Below are positions 62,001 to 64,000 of a stretch of 64,000 nucleotides of DNA, in pieces. The DNA comes from Nitzschia sp. DOCU1 (taxonomy: Eukaryota; Bacillariophyta; Bacillariophyceae; Bacillariales; Bacillariaceae). The stretch is taken from assembly GCA_951394045.1 (NCBI GenBank), contig OX595992.1:1798001-1862000 (forward strand), read 5' to 3'. Under the pieces are notes generated by a model. The model searched no databases and was not told the DNA's origin. It worked only from the letters and a program-made list of their open reading frames with translations. Position 1 is the first letter of the stretch. The number at the start of each line of letters is the position of its first letter. A program made the translations under genes and the position numbers.

Positions 62001-62127
62001 CAACGATACCACCGATCGTTGGAGCGGCAGGCTTCTTCTTCTTGGGCTTCGGGGCTGCTCCAGTGGACTGCAGTTTGGCAATCGCTTCGGCCAACTCCTT
62101 GATAGGGTCACTAGGAGTGGTCGTCAT
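56029..62127 (-). CDS. E3 gag-pol polyprotein with membrane segments
   Basis: About 2032 residues from the first ATG at 62127 (the frame is open upstream to about 62388 but lacks an ATG). In order: gag with a CCHC knuckle CNSCGKKGHWSTDC (about residue 394); a second Cys/His module (WCDTCRRWSMTHGTAEH); a strongly hydrophobic region (about 535-625) with at least three potential membrane spans; a basic linker; protease VVWDSGTS (about 804); integrase zinc motif (WHYRLGH, CAACQYGK) and core (VDHF, SDNGS, GIAERS near 1054, 1127, 1162); a long Pro/acidic linker; RT with LYVDDAG (about 1702); and RNase H (YVDADFAG, LEAEY, FEDNQG). One frame encodes gag and pol, so no shift is needed. The membrane segment is unusual for a retrotransposon without an envelope gene. 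Confidence 0.93.
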   Translation of the reverse strand: MTTTPSDPIKELAEAIAKLQSTGAAPKPKKKKPAAPTIGGIVEIETDEFVAWTGGKPNIGWTAHDANYTATTPMTPGQYRSLHLSAAQKSYHYRSLGMSTKFSKTSDLRMFETAVWKHFEEHGLDTIAYAPDPIDSKRMSSIVLEGNRFSLDTAKTQQQKIIKQWDEYNMSDDRTAKAYLLDSLDPELEKELRLYMEPDDTFLVLYARLIKLIRSATVDRYETMKAKFKSIKPSQFPGQDLASMSKEIRLLAHDLEIAGQYDHNMTLHLLDNFLEAGGNDSNTETFRFPLRGIRAKLSSQLLEVAYMDPAAADALMAKERLTWRAICDVVVEEYNSMVGKGKWSPAMHARDAKAPPRAFGNLAATCSTDPELAAHAFMLLQQTLEASKKRDKSNDTCNSCGKKGHWSTDCPDKNLGSGGRGRPGNVGNNRFRGRNKRNPQAQQSGGRRNNRPNYRGGSNDDARNAWKKKAPTGSEPTLKVVDGKNWRWCDTCRRWSMTHGTAEHIVGIGKGRNPQANPQANFLIEDPSAWIASHSTENNPTLLLSDRLLLYAAWNLGTILNFLLNPMKWVWMVLLGGMLQLFLLAVPLDVVMCFVTFLLSNRIYLVALLPWMTLMIGTLIVAWLARPPPVPEPTALFQEISRAARRAGPNYGKKRVRHAKKHKNPDLENKGKRHTTNYHLRRRAIYSVPFEHRHRKDLLDLCWDILEFSKRIAFRRVRQPHGEGERDRSQKPENRRKTRGPAAAGGLPKSLWEVLDSPIAQSYIANHDLPMSLAHLTDQVRAAFAAPVENSLPKREKLSTVVWDSGTSLSISPCKDDFVGSIEKPSFNQRVKGIGNNLAIQGVGYVAWSFIDTTGMLRTIKVPAYYIPNAGVRLLSTESLLQEYPKETITLRSGSLLLSGNATGSDLSRQDLKTKPIEILIDPKSNLPVGHAHNGTPAPVKRPFAFPAMSSSISSANFNLSPSEKELLRWHYRLGHLSYKKIQFLMRTGVLAHSESARRLQTASCKSTGHPLCAACQYGKQKRRPTPGKHSTVVRDREGVLRDNILYPGQKVSVDHFVCSTKGRLPNTYGKEDEKLQYSGGAIFVDHASNYVHIEHQVHLNTHETIRAKTNFEGHCRDFGVTPQQYLSDNGSAFTSREYIAHLEQFAQVSTLAGVGAHHHNGIAERSIQTVMGIARTMLIHSAIHWPDVADAKLWPMAVQHAVFLYNHMPNPATGVSPHDVFTKTRWPHSKFQDCHVWGCPVYVLDKTMADGKKLPRWKPRASRQVFVGLSRRHSSTVPLVLNLETGAITPQFHVVFDDWFATVATDVDKLPDLESAEWTELFGDATHHFVPDDDDEDDAAAAGAPLETNHQAEVADAFERHAPPEPLPTPPAVDPAPASTIVDLSSELPPQREPPPTAEPPTDGGLLSHEPSHEPATIAPVAPLIVESPTPVPLSPQREKTPTPDPKPAVVASKPAPAAPAPAPVASVRRSARSAKAPTRYGYDGSNPSGYLSIIHQPLAYKVRAVQDPDTLSYEQAMASPQREQWIAAAKAEIDALTRQGTWKEVPMAEATLKILPGTWVFRRKRNPAGEVTKYKARYCVRGDLEETDADTSSPVCSWSSVRIFMILTFILGWPTCSIDFANAFVQAVMPEETPMWIHLPRGFRSSFGPRTCLSLKKSLYGIKIAPFLWFQTAIAAFRDLGFVQSAYDQCLLIRSDAIIVLYVDDAGIGAKSEKIIDDIVAGLRDRDFELTKEKSFSEFLGIQIKKRPDGNLELTQTGLIDKILEATKMQDCNPNCLPASPKALGSDPEGAPMNESWSYSSVVGMMLYLATNTRCDIQFAVSQACRFSANPKQSHASAVKSIVRYLKRTRDRGMVLKPTGRLDLDMYVDADFAGLHRQEPDSDPNSVKSRTGYVILLSECPLLWKSVLQNSIACSTLEAEYTSLSLALKTLLPIKRLLVELVLALDVPNTIRTSVQARAFEDNQGAFYLATSHRITNRTKYFLVSWHWFWSHASEFEIHKVSTEYQRADYFTKGLPRESFERNRLLVQGW

Positions 62128-62458
62128 GGTGGGAGAGTCTTCTTTGTCTCCGGTAGTCAATGGAGGAACGTCGTCCTCTTGTTGGTCCAGTGCTTCTTCG
62201 GCTTCGATGTCACTTGATCGAATTGATTGGGACCAGTCGTCTGGTTCGATTTCTTCGACGTTTACAAACGAGAAAGGGGACCCGTCAGGTGATCCTGATG
62301 GCGGAGGCTTGTCCGGGGTCTGGTTGGCGATTTTCGCGGTTCGGCTGGCGGCGACTGAGTCGGCGGCAGCAGCTGCAGCTTGGGTTTAGTTGGCGCAAGA
62401 TCAGGGCGTCCCCTGATTGAAGCGTAAACGGATTAGGTAGTTATTGGGCGCAGTAACC

Positions 62459-62870
62459 AGTCAAAGTTCACGAAGCTCAACGCTTAGACTTTGTTTACTC
62501 GATTGCGCAACGTCGTAGTGTCCAATCACAACGAAGCTTCGAGCTCACAGTAGGTATATACGTACTAACAGTAGAAAGTTTTTTTTTTTGTTTGACAATA
62601 ATTTCCGTTCTAGGATGAAGATTGTGAGCATTACTAGCTGTGTGATCGGAACGCATTTCTCGAACCACGATTACCAACATCGTTCTAGGAACAACAGAGA
62701 CGATCATTGCAGCATTCAGAAAGTCAGAAAGCTCAACTCTAGTGAGGTGGACAGCTTCACCAGCGAGACTATCTTTCCGGCTCTCTCAAGCAATAGATCG
62801 GCAGAGTTGACTCCTTGGAATAGAACACTCGGACTCGACTCGTCGGACTTCGGACTCGTCGGATTCGATT
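62459..62870 (-). repeat. E3 5' LTR
   Basis: 412-bp partner of 55447-55859. The leader between it and the first ATG (62128-62458) is open in the pol frame for about 85 codons and Ala-rich near its start, so a longer non-ATG or spliced N terminus is possible. Confidence 0.88.
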
Positions 62871-62875
62871 CACAT

Positions 62876-63923
62876 CGTCTTCTTTCTCTGATCGGCTCTG
62901 CGGCAGACCGCAGGAAGTGAGAAGCAACAAAAATCAATCGTCATCTACATCGGTGCTTGTTGCTCTACAATTGGTAGCCGTGACTCAAGGAGGCCCTTTT
63001 CTTTTTGGCTGTCGTGAGTTGAGGACACGCTTTCTTTTGAATGTGAGGCTCATTTATGTGGGACTCGACTTCCAGAAGACGCTGCCGTTGTCGCATTTCT
63101 TGAGTCTATTTCCTCCTACAATTGCTGAACGACAATATGTTTGGAAAAACCTCAGACACAGTTGCTTGATCGTGAATTCGGTTCCACTATTTCTACCAAT
63201 AAGTGGATTTGTTATGCTACAAATTTTCATCGGCGACCGAACCCCGAGTTGGAACGAAGGAATCTTTCAAGAGTTGTTTGGTCATGAATTCTGTCAGGAA
63301 TAAGTGGATTTACTACGCTACAGTCAGTTGGGATAAATCGTTCGAGTGGGATTCACCGGCATTGGCGTCCCTACAACAATATTTTGCGGGAAAACTTCAC
63401 ACTACAGTCAAATACAGTTGTGGTTCATTGCCGCTTTTGTTCCAACCTGGGTTCATTCAATCATGACTCGTTTCTTATGGGACGCTGCCATCGTCGCATT
63501 TCTTGCCACTGGAATGGGTTCGTTGCCGCTTTTGTTTCACTCAATCGTGATTCGATTGTTAGGGGACGCTGTCATCATCGCATTTCTTGGCGATGGAATG
63601 ACCGCTGTGCTATATATTTGATTAGCGGCATCTACCAAGAAAACTTGATAGTTCTCGAGGGTTCGGTGCGAGTGATCGCCGCCGAGATCAGTGAGTTGAT
63701 TCCGTCGGCATTGCCAAGCGAAGTTGAGTACAAGGATTCAGTACTAGGATATTGTAAGATAGTGGAATGGCACAGCGATTGCCATGGCAGTGGAACCAAT
63801 GATCGAGGCGGCGATTGCACCCGACATCGGAAAACAAAGTTTGGACGAACCATCGCAACTGCGTTTGTTTTTCATAGCAATCAATAATTCTACCTCTTAT
63901 CACTACAGTCTGAGTAGAGTATC
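62876..63923 (+). repeat. H copy D upstream region
   Basis: Collinear and almost identical to 12272-13321 of copy A, with the same TCGCATTTCTTG repeats. No independent gene is called. Confidence 0.7.
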
Positions 63924-64000
63924 ATGTCCAATAATAGTCTCCAACAAGGTATTGGCAAGTTCCTTACAAGAACAACAAAAACTGCTTCTACACTCGCTGT
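63924..64000 (+). CDS. H gene, copy D, partial at window edge
   Basis: The ATG at 63924 and the following 25 codons equal the start of the H gene in copies A and B. The rest lies outside the window, so this copy may or may not be intact. It is the only one of the three that could still encode the whole protein. Confidence 0.6.
   Translation, partial: MSNNSLQQGIGKFLTRTTKTASTLA

Larger units (their letters stand above)
55447..62870 (-). mobile_element. intact copia LTR retrotransposon E3
   Basis: LTRs of 413 and 412 bp (55447-55859 and 62459-62870) differ by one substitution and one T in a poly-T run. Likely 5-bp duplication CACAC/CACAT (55442-55446 and 62871-62875, one mismatch). In element orientation the LTR runs AATCGAATCC...TTTGACT, not the usual TG...CA. 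The 3' LTR directly follows the purine tract GAGAGGGAG, the same tract as in E2. After the 5' LTR comes GGTTACTGCGCCCAATAAC, which parallels the E2 primer site. One minus-strand gag-pol frame is intact. Recent and possibly active. Confidence 0.92.

Overview
This window looks like nuclear DNA of a photosynthetic stramenopile, most probably a diatom. The evidence is eukaryotic: short spliceosomal introns of 68-98 bp with GTGAGT or GTAAGT donors, copia elements whose integrase, reverse transcriptase and spacer architecture resembles diatom copia lineages, a PIF1-type helicase family, and a large transposase-like protein of a type I recall from diatom genomes. The species cannot be fixed from sequence alone. 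No rRNA, tRNA, CRISPR array or ordinary metabolic gene was found; nearly everything right of 6.6 kb is mobile DNA or its debris. Layout: 1-6,639 has no supported gene, only small repeats (an inverted GAGAACGAG-rich cluster at 1,931-3,003, a 190-bp direct repeat at 4,142/4,380, a 40-bp repeat at 6,403/6,489). 6,640-10,731 is a decayed PIF1-like helicase gene with three frameshifts in or next to homopolymer runs, one in-frame stop and one intron. From 11,795 to the right edge the window is a nest built on three near-identical copies of an unrecognised repeat, called H here. H carries a gene for a protein of about 780 residues with one 83-bp intron and a conserved upstream region. Copy A (+, 11,795-26,192) is split by a 10,500-bp DNA transposon, X (13,787-24,286), with 8-bp inverted ends, a TA duplication and three apparently intact genes. 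Copy B (-, 29,826-48,344) is split by a copia element, E2 (33,055-48,079), whose pol is itself split by a complete 8.3-kb LINE (33,544-41,820) with a 14-bp target duplication. Copy C/D (+, 49,213 to beyond 64,000) is split by an intact Ty3/gypsy element (49,323-55,075) and by an intact copia element, E3 (55,447-62,870). The gaps between H copies hold a second PIF1 fragment (27,053-28,069), a coiled-coil hypothetical gene (28,619-29,371) and small tandem repeats (48,345-49,212). How the parts work together: the gypsy, E3 and LINE reading frames are complete and both LTR pairs are nearly identical, so these are recent and possibly active insertions. E2 has in-frame UGA codons between gag and pol and inside the integrase, and is certainly dead because of the LINE. 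Both copia elements carry a hydrophobic, multi-membrane-span segment between gag and protease. The best candidates for something undescribed are transposon X with its two unrecognised companion proteins, the H family, and the membrane-segment copia polyproteins.
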